64,000 nt of DNA from Halichondria panicea (Eukaryota; Porifera; Demospongiae; Suberitida; Halichondriidae): NCBI RefSeq assembly GCF_963675165.1, contig NC_087388.1, positions 6,481,651 through 6,545,650 on the forward strand. Direction: 5' to 3'. Made by a program: the position numbers and the translations under genes. The notes below the pieces were generated by a model. It searched no databases. It worked only from the letters and a program-made list of their open reading frames with translations, and had not been told where the DNA came from. Positions 45,311-57,591 of the stretch are shown here, one piece after another (the stretch's first letter is position 1; every line of letters starts with the position of its first letter).

Positions 45311-47756
45311 ATGGACTACTTGAGAGAGGCTGTGGACTTGTTCATGTCAGAGAGATTCTGTGTCTACAGGTCAGCCCATGCAGTACCTCTCCTGCTGTAG
45401 CTTGCTATTTTAGTATAAAGTTGTCTGCATGTTTTGTGTTGTGTGCACATATGATTTAGTGTCTCCCCTCACATCCCTCACACCTCACACACACCACACC
45501 CACCCACAGGAACGTAGCAGCTGTGGTTGGTTCGCTGGTGCTGCTCAGGTTCACACTGCGGTTCCTGTGTAATGCTTGCAGCTGGTTGAGGGCATATTTC
45601 CTCGCTCCACTAGGTCTGGGGCGTACCAACCTTAAGAAATATGGACCATGGGCAGGTGAGTGGAATAACCTCTCTTGACTACTAAATTAGCCGATCTACA
45701 TAATGCTATATCTGATGTGGTATGATACTTATTTTTGAGGATAATTATACCTTCCGTGCAGTACAGTAGTTACAAGTAGTTGTCTTTGAACGGCCATAAC
45801 TTGGGTTTAGATCGTCTGATTTCAACATTAAACGCATTTTCTGGTAGCTTAAAGTGAGCTCTTTCATACGGTGTATTAAAATTGAAAGTCATTTTCGAGG
45901 CCAATTTTGAGAAAAAAGCGTGGGCTATAAGTGGGGGAAAAGTTCAAAATTGGGTCCGATCCAAAATTATAAGCTAAACACGCCATCTAGATCAGTTTTT
46001 TCGAAGCTTTCAGAAAATCATAAAATTATTAAAATCCGACCAACTAAACTGAAGTTATGAGCAAAGAAAGCTGACATGGTTACAATGTCTTTGTAGTGTA
46101 GTGTACTGCATGGCAAAGTTCACGTCATGTGTTTATTCCTTTGTTCAGTTGTAACAGGAGCCTCTGAGGGAATTGGGCGTGGCTATGCTCTCGAGGTGAG
46201 GATGCTAGCTAGTAGTACCTCTTATCATGACCATCTCCCCCACCCACACAGTTGGCCAGACAAGGACTGAATGTGGTTCTCATGAGCAGATCTCAAGAAA
46301 AACTGGACAAAGTGGCAACTGAAATAAGTGAGAAACTAAACCGTTTCTCTCCCGCTCCACATGCACACATCACATACCACCTCCCACCCACTCCACAGAG
46401 GCTAAGTACGCAGGTCGTGAGGTTCGTGTGGTCCCGGTTGACTTCTCCCAGGGTGCGGAGATCTTCCCCCAGATAGCAGAGAGTGTGCAAGACCTTGACA
46501 TCGGAATATTGGGTCAGTACAAGCAAAGAATTTTGATATTATGTTGAGAGCTATATAATTAATATTGCCCCCTCCTCTACAGTGAACAATGTTGGGTTGG
46601 GTAATGAACATCCCGAGATGTTTCTCAAGATGTCAATAGAGGTTAGTATCTAAGATCACAGATCACACACTATCACAGATCACACACTACACACACACAC
46701 CCTCCACACACCACGCCCACATACCTACCCTCCCACACACACACACACACACAGAGGATGCGCAAGATGGTGGAGCTCAATATTCAAGCTTTGATGCACA
46801 TGTCACACGTCATTATGCCTCAGATGGTTACTAAGGGGCGTGGCCTCGTCATCAACCTGTCGTCGGCCTCTGCTATTAGACCCATGATCATGTTTGGTAG
46901 TTACGCGTCTACTAAAGTGAGTAGTGATTGCTGTTTATGAAGAGGTGACCTTTAGGGAGGTCTGTGGAGTATTCTGTGCTTGCTGTGATTAGTAGCTAGC
47001 ATACACTTACATGCGGATCGCTGTCAGTACAGGTATTCATATTATCTAGCTGTGTTATATTTTCACCCCGCCCCCACACCTACCACACACCCCCCACACA
47101 CACACACTCACACTCACACACAGTCTTTTGTTGAGTTCTTCTCCACATCTCTTTCTCTGGAGTATGCCAGCAAGGGAATCATTGTTCAGGTATTAATTTT
47201 GTTACATGTATACTTCTGTGTCTACTGATTTGCGTTTATCTTTGCAAAGTTTGTAGAATTATTTGGGTTATGTTTTTCTCACAGACTGTTGCTCCGTTCT
47301 TTGTTGCCACGGCAATGAGTGGAATACGTCGCTCCAATTGGATGGTTGCCGATGCCAACCAGTACGCCAGGTCTGCTCTGGCTACAGTGGGTATAATGAG
47401 CTTCACCCACGGAACACTCAGTCACTCAATACAGGTACAGGGAGAGTATTTAATTATCCTATAAGACAGCTGAATGTATGCAGTATTATTAGTAGCTTGA
47501 GTCTCTCCATCATATGTGATAGTAATTAAGACAAGACCTAGGATATAGAAGGTGTACTTGTATGCAGCCTCTCTTAGGTAAGAGGTTTGTGCTGGCTTGC
47601 ACTGTAGCTGTTGTTGTGGCTTTTAACCTCTGGCTGCTTGCATGGAGGGCTATATTGATGGACTTGTTGTCATCGTGGCAAACATGTACCTCTCCCTGCA
47701 CACGCACACACACACCCACACACACACACACTCGCCTCGCACACACACACTCGCAC

Positions 47757-47795
<39 letters not shown>

Positions 47796-47902
47796 CTGTG
47801 TTGTGGCGAAATCTCCCACAGTGTATTCTCATACCTGGGATGTGGCGCGCCATGGAAGGAGTAAAGGCACAATTCCTCAAGAAACAAGCCAAGAGAAAGT
47901 GA
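45311..47902 (+). CDS. HSD17B12: HSD17B12-type 3-oxoacyl-CoA reductase / 17-beta-HSD, array copy 1
   Basis: Short-chain dehydrogenase of the ER membrane; family members reduce 3-oxoacyl-CoA in very-long-chain fatty-acid elongation or reduce steroids. Ten exons: 45311-45369, 45510-45655, 46149-46195, 46252-46327, 46399-46512, 46583-46641, 46755-46916, 47124-47189, 47285-47434, 47795-47902; 328 aa, phases consistent. N-terminal hydrophobic segment ([13 protein letters not shown]), cofactor motif TGASEGIG at 71-78, NNVG at 149-152, catalytic YASTK at 217-221, and Lys-rich C terminus KKQAKRK, which may retain it in the ER. First of four head-to-tail copies. Exon 6 is of the GLGNEHP type shared with copy 4. 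HSD17B3 or HSDL1 are less likely alternatives. Confidence 0.9.
45784..46075. repeat. Dispersed palindromic repeat in HSD array copy 1, intron 2
   Basis: About 290 bp with 'gaacggccataacttggg' at the left and 'aactgaagttatgagc' at the right, and the shared core 'ttaaagtgagctctttca' and 'aaagcgtgggctata'. Found at the same place in copies 2 and 4. Confidence 0.8.
47700..47793. repeat. CA-rich tract at the exon 10 acceptor
   Basis: CA repeat with ccc and gc interruptions running straight into the acceptor AG at 47793-47794. Confidence 0.9.
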
Positions 47903-48311
47903 ACTGCCATTATTCTATATTGTTAGGGATCGAGACTGTTTGAGTGTAGTATAATTATATTGATAAATTGTGTTGTCGAACAAATTGTGTTATCTTTCTC
48001 GGGCCGGCTAATCTAACATTGTATCCATGGATACTCTGGATACTCTGAATACTACACTATGTCTTTCTTATGATTTATGGAATAACAGTGACAACAGCAA
48101 GTAAAAGTAAGGCCTGGGAACGAGGCTACCCTGGCCTGGACCTTGCGTTACAATAGAAAAATATCGGGTGCCAGTAGTCTACCGCGCGCAGCTAGGCTAT
48201 AGATCATCCCCTTTTTTGTGCTGCAAAGAAAAAGGGTCACCTCAGCTCCCGGCCACAGCAGTAGGAAACCATTGAAACTAACTCTAGGATTGCTCCCTAA
48301 GGTTGCTCGAG
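47903..48311. other. Spacer between HSD array copies 1 and 2
   Basis: Contains the copy 1 3' UTR and copy 2 promoter; no coding exon. 'gatcgagactgtttgagtgt' recurs after copy 2 at about 52137, reflecting duplication of the 3' flank. Confidence 0.6.
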
Positions 48312-49711
48312 ATGGACTACTTGAGAGAGGCTATAGAATTGTTCATGTCAGAGAGATTCTGTGTCTACAGGTCAGCCCATGCCTACTGATAGCTTGCTAC
48401 TTTCTAGTTGTTTTTAGTTGTCTGCTTTTCTTAGCTAACTATGCGTTTAGTAAACGCTCTAATTTTAGTCTCCCCTCACACATCACACCTCACACACACC
48501 ACACCCACACACAGGAATGTAGCAGCTGTGGTTGGTTCGCTGGTGCTGCTCAGGTTCACACTGCGGTTCCTGTGTAATGCTTGCAGCTGGTTGAGGGCAT
48601 ATTTCCTCGCTCCACTAGGTCTGGGACGTACCAACCTTAAGAAATATGGACCATGGGCAGGTAAGTGAAATAACCGCTCTTCTATTACTTCACGATTATC
48701 ATGACTTAGTTATGTATTTTGATAGCTTTGTTTCGTACACCTCGCTCCATGTACAGTACCCTATTATGTATACGGTAGCTACAAATAGTGATCTTTGAAC
48801 GACCACAACTTTTGCTAGGATTGTCCAATTTCAATCATTTGATGATTTTCTGGTAGCTTAAAGTGAGCTCTTTCAGATGGTGTATTAAAATCGAAAGTCA
48901 TTTTCGAGGCCAATTTTGAGAAAAAAGCGTGGGCTATAGGTGGGAGAAAAGTTCAAAATTGGGTCCGATCAAAAGTTCTGAGTTAAACGTACCATCTAGA
49001 TCAGTTTTTTCTAAGCTTTCATAAAATCACAATATTATTAAAATCCGACCAACTAAACTGAAGTTATGAGCAAAGAAAGCTGACATGGCTACAATGTCTT
49101 TGTAGTGTAGTGTACTGCATGGTAAAGTTCACGTCATGTGTTTGTTCCTTTGCTCAGTTGTAACAGGAGCCTCTGAGGGAATTGGGCGTGGCTATGCTCT
49201 CGAGGTGAGGACGCTAGCTAGTAGTACCTCTTATCATGACCATCTCCCCCACACAGTTGGCCAGACAAGGACTGAATGTGGTTCTCATGAGCAGATCTCA
49301 AGAAAAACTGGACAAAGTGGCCACTGAAATAAGTGAGAAACTAGAGAATAGTCTACCGTTCAATTTATGCAAACTTTGACTTCCACACACTTTTATAAAT
49401 ACCATCACCCCCTCCCCACACACACCACACACCACACACTCACACAGAGGCTAAGTACGCTGGTCGTGAGGTTCGTGTTGTCCCGGTTGACTTCTCCCAG
49501 GGTGCGGAGATCTTCCCCCAGATAGCAGAGAGTGTGCAAGATCTTGACATCGGAATATTGGGTAAGAAAGAAGTAAAATCATCATTGTGTTCTGTATAAT
49601 TGTTTTGTAAGTTTTAATTTTCCCTCTTCCCTACAGTGAACAATGTTGGGTTGAGCTCTGAATATCCCGATGTGTTTCTCAAGACGTCAATAGAGGTTAG
49701 TAGAGGTCATT

Positions 49712-49746
<35 letters not shown>

Positions 49747-51957
49747 CCCACACACACACGCCCACACACCCACACCCACACACACAGAGGATGCGCAAGA
49801 TTGTGGAGCTCAATATTCAAGCTTTGATGCACATGTCACACCTCATCATGCCCCAGATGGTTGCTAAGGGGCGTGGCATCGTTATCAACATGTCGTCAGG
49901 GTCTGCCATTAAACCAACTGTCATGCTCATGCTCTACGCGTCTACTAAAGTGAGTATAATTATTATAGTGGTGGGGCTTTTGCTACTTAGCTCAAAATTG
50001 TGAGGTGGTTTCTTTAGGGAGGTCAGAGATTAAAGAGGAAAGGGGTTGAAACTAGATCATGTGAGCGTTTGCGTTCAATATAAAAACGTTTAGGCACTCC
50101 TTGTTACTGTCAAAACGAAGGTTTAATTTATAAATAAACGAAACAGGCCTATGGGAAGCTGATTTGCTTGTTTTATATTTGCATGCCTGATATAATTATC
50201 TGTGTTACAATTTCACCCCCCCTCCACACCCACCCACACACACACACACACATCCACACAGTCTTTTGTTGAGTTCTTCTCCACGTCTCTTTCTCTGGAG
50301 TATGCCAACAAGGGGATCATTGTTCAGGTAATTATGCCTCGCGGATACGAGTGATACGCTATGTGTGCATGTCTGTATGAGGCAGCAGCTCCTACTGTCG
50401 CGAGGCAGTAGACTGCATTGGGCAGGGGGTGCACCGATTGGTACCGTTTTTTGTTTTTTTTTACAAAAATTCTTTGATCTTTGCCAGTGTATTGTATGTG
50501 CAAGCATACATACTATGGGAGGCGCTTGGTATAGTCAGGAGTGGTATAGTTTACTCATAAGATAATCTAGTATACTGATTGTCGAGGCATTAGCACAGCG
50601 CAGCTTGCAACATTTTGTTTTACCAAGTATGTAGAATTCATGGCCTTGGGATAACATTAATTTTTATGTTTTTCTCACAGACTGTTGCTCCGTTCTTTGT
50701 TGCCACGGCAATGAGTGGAATACGTCGCTCCAATTGGATGGTTGCCGATGCCAACCAGTACGCCAGGTCTGCTCTGGCTACAGTGGGTATATTGAGCTTC
50801 TCCCACGGAACACTCAGTCACTCAATACAGGTACAGGGAGAGCACATGTTGCCATTAGATTGTTTGTCCTGCATGTATATTTATATCCCGTTGCTATGTT
50901 GTTGCCAAGTGCAATATGAAGCATATTGCACTGCTGAAAAGTCATATTGCACTGACCACAAAACGCCCCTCTGGCATAATTAAATTAAATATTGTATCAT
51001 GAGAAATAATAAGTATCAAAGTAAGTCCAGCCATGCATGAATGTTCAGCACTGCTGGAGTTTCTTCTTTGCAACCATGCAGGTTTTAAAATCGTCCCAGG
51101 CTCATTTTGTGAAGATTCTGTGATCCTAGACCTACTGTCCTCCACTTCTTGATGCACGGTCAATCCTGGCTTCATCATAGCACTAGAAGCGGCTCTTTTT
51201 GCAGGGGGCTTGAGCTGTTTTGCAGCAGTGTAGAGGCGAGCTTCTTTGGCTTGGTTGTGATACCGAGGATAGTGCTAGTGGAGGGGGCTGTTCAAGCAGC
51301 AGTTACACTGAGTAGTATAGTGGGGTGTGGCTGTTTCTTCGCAGCAGTAAATGGGGTGGGGCTGTTTCTTTGCAGCAGTAGAGGGGTGGGGCTGTTTTGC
51401 AGCACCAGAAGTGGGATGGGGCTGTTTTGCAGTGGTTTCAGCATTGGAACTCCAACAATTTTGTGTCAAGCCATTTGTCTGTCATGCCAATCTTATACGC
51501 TGCATATACTGGCGTCTAGGAGAGAGAAGAGATGGAGCTGTGTCTAGAGTTGTCTTTGTCATCTTTTTGTGCAGTTTATATTGTGTTACTAAGACAGTGT
51601 TATGTTGCTATGCCCTCGGGATATAAACTAGTTATTACACGTGCACTCGGGATGCATGGAATATATTGCACTCAGCCCTCGGGGCTTACGCCCTCGTGCT
51701 TCAGTGCAATATATTCCATACATCCCTCGTGCCCGTGTTATAACTATAACATATTATACTTGAACTGTACAATAATAATTATTTATGGTTGAATGTATGT
51801 GCGTAGTGTACACTTATCCAGAGCTAGGCCCCAGATTATAATAATTGAATGCTGTAGCCTCTTACAACAGGTTTTGCCTGAATGTTGCTGTACACTGGGT
51901 CTGTTTGTCTGGCCTTTATCCTCTGGCTGCTTGCACACACACGCACACACACACACA

Positions 51958-52006
<49 letters not shown>

Positions 52007-52113
52007 GAGCGTTCCTGCGGCTTCTCCCCCAGTGTATTGTCATACCCGGGATGTGGAGTGTTTTGAAGGGAGCAAGGGCACGATACCTCAAGAGACAAGC
52101 CAAGGGAAAGTGA
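48312..52113 (+). CDS. HSD17B12: HSD17B12-type reductase, array copy 2
   Basis: Exons 48312-48370, 48515-48660, 49158-49204, 49257-49332, 49448-49561, 49637-49695, 49788-49949, 50262-50327, 50681-50830, 52006-52113; 328 aa, every exon the same length as in copy 1. Catalytic set intact ([17 protein letters not shown]). Differences cluster around the active site and C terminus: GLSSEYPDVF in exon 6, KPTVMLML before the catalytic Tyr, and a distinct exon 10 (GAFLRLLPQCIVIPGMWSVL, ending KGK). Intron 9 is the longest of the array (1,175 bp) and carries a G/T-rich tandem repeat and a hairpin element. Reaction inferred from family. Confidence 0.9.
48793..49080. repeat. Dispersed palindromic repeat in HSD array copy 2, intron 2
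   Basis: Same element and position as in copy 1 ('gaacgaccacaactttt' left, 'aactgaagttatgagc' right), so it was present before the gene duplicated. Confidence 0.8.
51185..51440. repeat. Degenerate tandem repeat in HSD copy 2 intron 9
   Basis: About seven imperfect units of roughly 30 bp built on 'ggggctgttttgcagcag' with 'gtggggctgtttctttgcag' variants. Open frames over it are not supported as coding. Confidence 0.8.
51630..51745. mobile_element. Hairpin-forming inverted repeat
   Basis: 116 bp with two arms of about 50 bp: left starts 'agttattacacgtgcactcg', right ends with the near reverse complement 'gcccgtgttataact', and both contain 'tggaatatattgcactcag' or its complement. It could be a fold-back element; related 'gcaatatgaagcatattgc' pieces lie at about 50910-50960. 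Confidence 0.7.
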
Positions 52114-52342
52114 ACTGCCATTATAGTCTAGTTAGGGATCGAGACTGTTTGAGTGTGTGTATTGTCTCGTTTTAGCAGTCTTCATGCATTGCTATTGTAT
52201 TGTTGATTTTTGAGTTGAAATACATTGTGATCAACACTGAGATCCACACCTAGCCTCGAGACAAAGCCGGTCTTTAAAGGCCTCGAGGCTATCCCACACA
52301 GAAGGACATAATTATATACACTGCTCCCTAAGGTTGCTCGAG
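52114..52342. other. Spacer between HSD array copies 2 and 3
   Basis: 229 bp. Contains a short inverted pair around 'cctcgag' (52253-52295); otherwise 3' UTR and promoter sequence. Confidence 0.5.
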
Positions 52343-53761
52343 ATGGACTACTTGAGAGAGGCTGTAGAGTTGTTCATGTCAGAGAGATTCTGTGTCTACA
52401 GGTCAGCCCATGCACTACCTCTCCTGCTGTAGCTTGCTATTTTAGTAAGTTGTCTGCATTATTATTATACGTTTCGTGTTATGTACACATACGATTTAGT
52501 GTCTCCCCTCACATCCCTCACACCTCACACACACCCACACCACACACGCACACACACCACACACACACCCACATCCACACACAGGAACGTAGCAGCTGTG
52601 GTTGGTTCGCTGGTGCTGCTCAGGTTCACACTGCGGTTCCTGTGTAATGCTTGCAGCTGGTTGAGGGCATATTTCCTCGCTCCACTAGGTCTGGGACGTA
52701 CCAACCTTAAGAAATATGGACCATGGGCAGGTGAGTGGAATAACCGCTCTTCTATTACGGTACTGGTTGATATGATGTGGTTGAGAGCTTTTGTTTGGTT
52801 ACAATGTCTTTGTTCCTTTGCTCAGTTGTAACAGGAGCCTCTGAGGGAATTGGGCGTGGCTATGCTCTCGAGGTGAGGACGCTAGCTAGTAGTGCCTCTT
52901 ATCATGACCATCTCCCCCACCCACACAGTTGGCCAGACAAGGACTGAATGTGGTTCTCATGAGCAGATCTCAAGAAAAACTGGACAAAGTGGCCACTGAA
53001 ATAAGTGAGAAATTAAACCGTTTCTCTCCCTCCCACACACACACACCACCCACTCTACAGAGGCTAGGTACGCAGGTCGTGAGGTTCGTGTGGTCCCGGT
53101 TGACTTCTCCCAGGGTGCGGAGATCTTCCCCCAGATAGCAGAGAATGTGCAAGATCTTGACATCGGAATATTGGGTAAGAAAGAAGTAAAATCATCATTG
53201 TGTTCTGTATAATTGTTTTGTAAGTCAATTATTATATTCCCTCTTCCCTACAGTGAACAATGTTGGGTTGAGCTCTGAATATCCCGAGATGTTTCTCAAG
53301 ATGTCAATAGAGGTCAGTAGAGGTCATTGTATTCAAACTTGCTTGGTTTAATCACCCCTCACATCCACACACACACACACACACACACACACGCCCACAC
53401 ACACAGAGGATGCGCAAGATGGTGGAGCTCAATATTCAAGCTTTGATGCACATGTCACACGTCATCATGCCCCAGATGGTTGCTAAGGGGCGTGGCCTCG
53501 TCATCAACCTGTCGTCGTCCTCTGCTATTAGAAATACTGTCATGCTTGCAGTCTATGGGTCTACTAAAGTGAGTAATGATTTAAATTGCTACAGTAGACT
53601 CTCGTTGATCCAGCCACCCTTGGGACAGTGCAGCTTGGCCGGAATTCATAGCGAGGTGGTTGCATTTCTGAAAATAGCTGCGGCTAAAAAGCGACCCTAC
53701 CTTGAATGACTAATTTTGCGGTTTTGTCTCGAGGATATAATTATGGTACAATTCCACCCCT

Positions 53762-53821
<60 letters not shown>

Positions 53822-54415
53822 CCCACCCCCCACACACATCCACACAGTCTTTTGTTGAGTTCTTCTCCACGTCTCTTTCTCTGGAGTATGCCAGCAAGGG
53901 AATCATTGTTCAGGTAATTATATTCTGTTTGTGCTGTGAAGTTTGTAGAATTATTTGGGTTATGTTTTTCTCACAGACTGTTTCTCCGTTCTTTGTTGCC
54001 ACGGCAATGAGTGGTATACGTCGCTCTAATTTGTTTGTTGCCGATGCCAACCATTACGCCAGGTCTGCTCTAGCTACAGTGGGTATAATGAGCTTCACCC
54101 ACGGAACACTCAGTCACTCAATACAGGTAAAAAATAGTTTATCACATAACATTTTTGGAGACTTAAACTGATTGGCCAACGGTTATGGTCGCATATATTT
54201 CTAGCACTACGGTATACAGTACACAATACCTAGCTAGGCCCCAAGGCCACAGACTATAGTTGAAAGCTGCATGTACGTAGCCTCTTACAAAGTTTAACAG
54301 CTGGCATGTTAAGTTGCTGTAATAACCTTGATCCTCTGGCTGCTTGCATTGAACACAAATACATAGCTATTTTAAGAATTAACATCGGCCACAGGTACTG
54401 AATATCCCCCCCCCC

Positions 54416-54461
<46 letters not shown>

Positions 54462-54568
54462 GAGCGGTGTTGAGGTTTGTCCCAGTATTTATTACCGGTC
54501 TTATGATGTGGAATGTCATGGAAGGAGCTAAGGCCCAATACCTCAAGAGACTGGCCAAGAGAAAGTGA
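52343..54568 (+). CDS. HSD17B12: HSD17B12-type reductase, array copy 3
   Basis: Exons 52343-52401, 52585-52730, 52826-52872, 52929-53004, 53061-53174, 53254-53312, 53407-53568, 53848-53913, 53977-54126, 54461-54568; 328 aa. The catalytic motif is YGSTK rather than YASTK; Tyr and Lys are kept. Exon 6 is of the GLSSEYP type shared with copy 2. The C-terminal exon is the most diverged (GAVLRFVPVFITGLMMWNVM), with the PQC.IPG segment of the other copies lost, which may alter substrate entry or membrane contact. Intron 2 is only 95 bp because the palindromic repeat present in copies 1, 2 and 4 is absent. Intron 7 holds a fragment of an inverted-repeat element (about 53588-53710). Confidence 0.9.
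53764..53820. repeat. CA repeat in HSD copy 3 intron 7
   Basis: Pure (CA)n of about 28 units, 27 bp before the exon 8 acceptor. Confidence 0.95.
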
Positions 54569-54763
54569 ACAGTCTATTATGTTGATTTAATGCCTGCTTT
54601 GTAAATAGTGATAATTATTCATTGTGTGAGTGCTCCTGATATCCATATTAATAAGATCCTCCCCTTTTAGTTCTGCAAAGCAATTAGTGTCGCCTCTCAC
54701 ACCCACATGCAGTCAGAAACCATTAAACTCACAGGACTTGAACTGTTCCCAAGGTTGCTTGAG

Positions 54764-56625
54764 ATGGACTACTTGAGAGAGGCTGTAGAGTTGTTCATGT
54801 CAGAGAGATTCTGTGTCTACAGGTCAGCCCACCTCTCCTGCTGTACTGATAGCTAGCTAGCTTGCTACTTTTATAGTTGTCTGCTTTTCGTATCTAATTT
54901 TAGTCTCCCCTCACATCCCTCACACCACACACACACACCACACCCACACACAGGAACGTAGCAGCTGTGGTTGGTTCGCTGGTGCTGCTCAGGTTCACAC
55001 TGCGGTTCCTGTGTAATGCTTGCAGCTGGTTGAGGGCATATTTCCTCGCTCCACTAGGTCTGGGGCGTACCAACCTTAAGAAATATGGACCATGGGCAGG
55101 TGAGTGGAATAACCTCTCTTCTATTACTTCACGATTATCAATATGAAGCTTGTTTGACCACTACTAAAACTAGTTGATGTATTTGAGAGCTTTGTTTCCA
55201 TTGTATGCCTCGTACAGTACACTAGCACTATCAGTAGCTGCAATTATATATATAGTGATCTTTGAACGGCCATAACTTGGGTTTGGATCGTCCGATTTCA
55301 ATGATTCAATAATTTTTAGGTAGCTTAAAGTGAGCTCTTTCAGATGGTGTATTAAAATTGAAAGTCATTTTGGGGGAAAAGTTCAAAATTGGGTCCGATC
55401 AAAAGTTCTGCCATCTAGATCTAAGCTTTCAGAAAATTAAAATCCGACCAACTAAACTGAAGTTATGAGCAAAGAAAGCTGACAGGTTACAATGTCATTG
55501 TAGTGTACTGCCTGACAGTTCACGTCCTGTGTTTGTTCATTTGCTCAGTTGTAACAGGAGCCTCTGAGGGAATTGGGCGTGGCTATGCTCTCGAGGTGAG
55601 GATGCTAGCTAGTACCTCTTATCATGACCATCTCCCTCACCCACACAGTTGGCCAGACAAGGACTGAATGTGGTTCTCATGAGCAGATCTCAAGAGAAAC
55701 TGGACAAAGTGGCCACTGAAATAAGTGAGAAACTAAACCGTTCTCTCTCCCTCCCACACACACACACCACCCACTCTACAGAGGCTAGGTACGCAGGTCG
55801 TGAGGTTCGTGTGGTCCCGGTTGACTTCTCCCAGGGTGCGGAGATCTTCCCCCAGATAGCAGAGAGTGTGCAAGATCTTGACGTCGGAATATTGGGTCAG
55901 TACAAGCAAAGAATTCTGATATTATGTTGAGAGCTATATAATTAATATTGCCCCCCTCCTCTACAGTGAACAATGTTGGGTTGGGTAATGAACATCCCGA
56001 GGTGTTGCTAAAGATGCCAATAGAGGTCAGTAGAGGTCATTGTATGTATTCCAAGATTCAAACTTGCTTGGTTTAATCACCTCTCCCTCCCACACACCCC
56101 ACACATACACACACCCACCCACACACACAGAGGATGCGCAAGATGGTGGAGCTCAATATTCAAACTTTGATGCACATGTCACATCTCATCATGCCCCAGA
56201 TGGTTGCTAAGGGGCGTGGGCTTGTCATCAACTTGTCGTCGGCCGCTGCTATTAGACCTGGCGTCATGCACACTGTCTATGCATCTACTAAAGTGAGTAA
56301 TGGTTGGCTCTCAAGATCATCCCTTTAGAGAGGTCAATATATAGTGTGAGTGTCCGTTTAGAGAGGTCAATATATAGTGTGAGTGCTTGTGCATAATAGT
56401 GAGTGCTTGCAGTAATTAATATTACAGTGTTGTACAATTTATTGCCTTTTTTATGGTACAACTTCACACACCCACACACACACACACACCCTCACACACA
56501 CACACACACACACCCCTCCACACACACACACACCCACACCCTCACACCCACACACACACCCCTCCACACACACACACCCTCACACACACACACACACACC
56601 CCTCCACACACACACACACATCCCT

Positions 56626-56664
<39 letters not shown>

Positions 56665-57309
56665 CTTTTGTTGACTTCTTCTCCACGTCTCTTTCTCTGG
56701 AGTATGCCAGCAAGGGAATCATTGTTCAGGTATAAATATAAGTGTTTACTGTATCTACCAATTAAGTATATTACGTTTATCATGTTAAAATTGCAAAGTG
56801 TGTAGAATACATAGGTCCATTGATTGATGATTCATTTTATGTTTTTCCCACTGCAGAATGTTGCTCCATTTTTTGTTGCCACAGCATTGAGTGGAATGCG
56901 TCGCACTAATTTGTTTGTTGCCGATGCCAACCAGTACGCCAGGTCTGCTCTGGCTACAGTGGGTATAATGAGCTTCACCCACGGAACACTCAGTCATTCA
57001 ATGCAGGTACAGGGAGAATACAGACATGGAGTATGTTTTTGTGTGGATAACTTGATGCAGCAGTTTAGTATACATAATGTAGGCTATAGAAAGAGTACGT
57101 ATATATGTAGCTAGCTATTAGCTGTTTTACAGTATACGTGCATGTCATTATATCAAAGCAAACATGCATGTCCCCACACCCACACCCACACACACACACA
57201 GGCAGTGTTGATCCGGCTTATCCCCCAGTGCCTCCTCATACCCGGGATGTGGCGTGCCATGAAAGGAGCTAAGGCAAAATACCTCAAGAAACAAGCCAAG
57301 AGAAAGTGA
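54764..57309 (+). CDS. HSD17B12: HSD17B12-type reductase, array copy 4
   Basis: Exons 54764-54822, 54954-55099, 55549-55595, 55649-55724, 55782-55895, 55967-56025, 56131-56292, 56664-56729, 56857-57006, 57202-57309; 328 aa. Motifs [12 protein letters not shown] and YASTK intact. Exon 6 ([16 protein letters not shown]) and intron 5 are like copy 1; exon 9 is its own variant ([20 protein letters not shown]). C terminus KKQAKRK as in copy 1. Tail-to-tail with EMC3 (282 bp between stop codons). Intron 7 is packed with CA/CCCTCC minisatellite right up to the acceptor. Confidence 0.9.
55257..55480. repeat. Dispersed palindromic repeat in HSD array copy 4, intron 2
   Basis: Shortened copy (about 220 bp) at the orthologous position: 'gaacggccataacttggg' to 'aactgaagttatgagc', with the central segment partly deleted. 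Confidence 0.75.
56466..56662. repeat. CA/CCCTCC minisatellite abutting a splice acceptor
   Basis: Repeating 'cacacacccctccacacac' motif ending at the AG before HSD copy 4 exon 8 (56664). Confidence 0.93.
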
Positions 57310-57591
57310 ATTGCCATTAATTGCAGACTATAGTCTAGCTATAGTTAGGGGTTGAGTGTGGAGTATGGACATGTAATTGGTTGTATTGTGTTTTAATGTT
57401 GTTGATTTTTGTAAATTTTGATATAAATGTGAGAGCTGAAAAGCTGCCTGACTGTGTATGGTTTCATTCTCAAGTCAAGTTATTATTCTCATTTGGACAA
57501 TTGAATATTAACACAGTCACAGGTTATCACATGTGCAGACTATAATATTATACAGTTCCACTCCTACTATTATTAACTATATCCTAGTGGG

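Noticed and set aside
51149-51626. Plus-strand open frames of about 90-130 codons in HSD copy 2 intron 9
   Set aside because: They run over a G/T-rich tandem repeat, have no recognisable domain, and lie within an intron whose flanking exons splice in phase.
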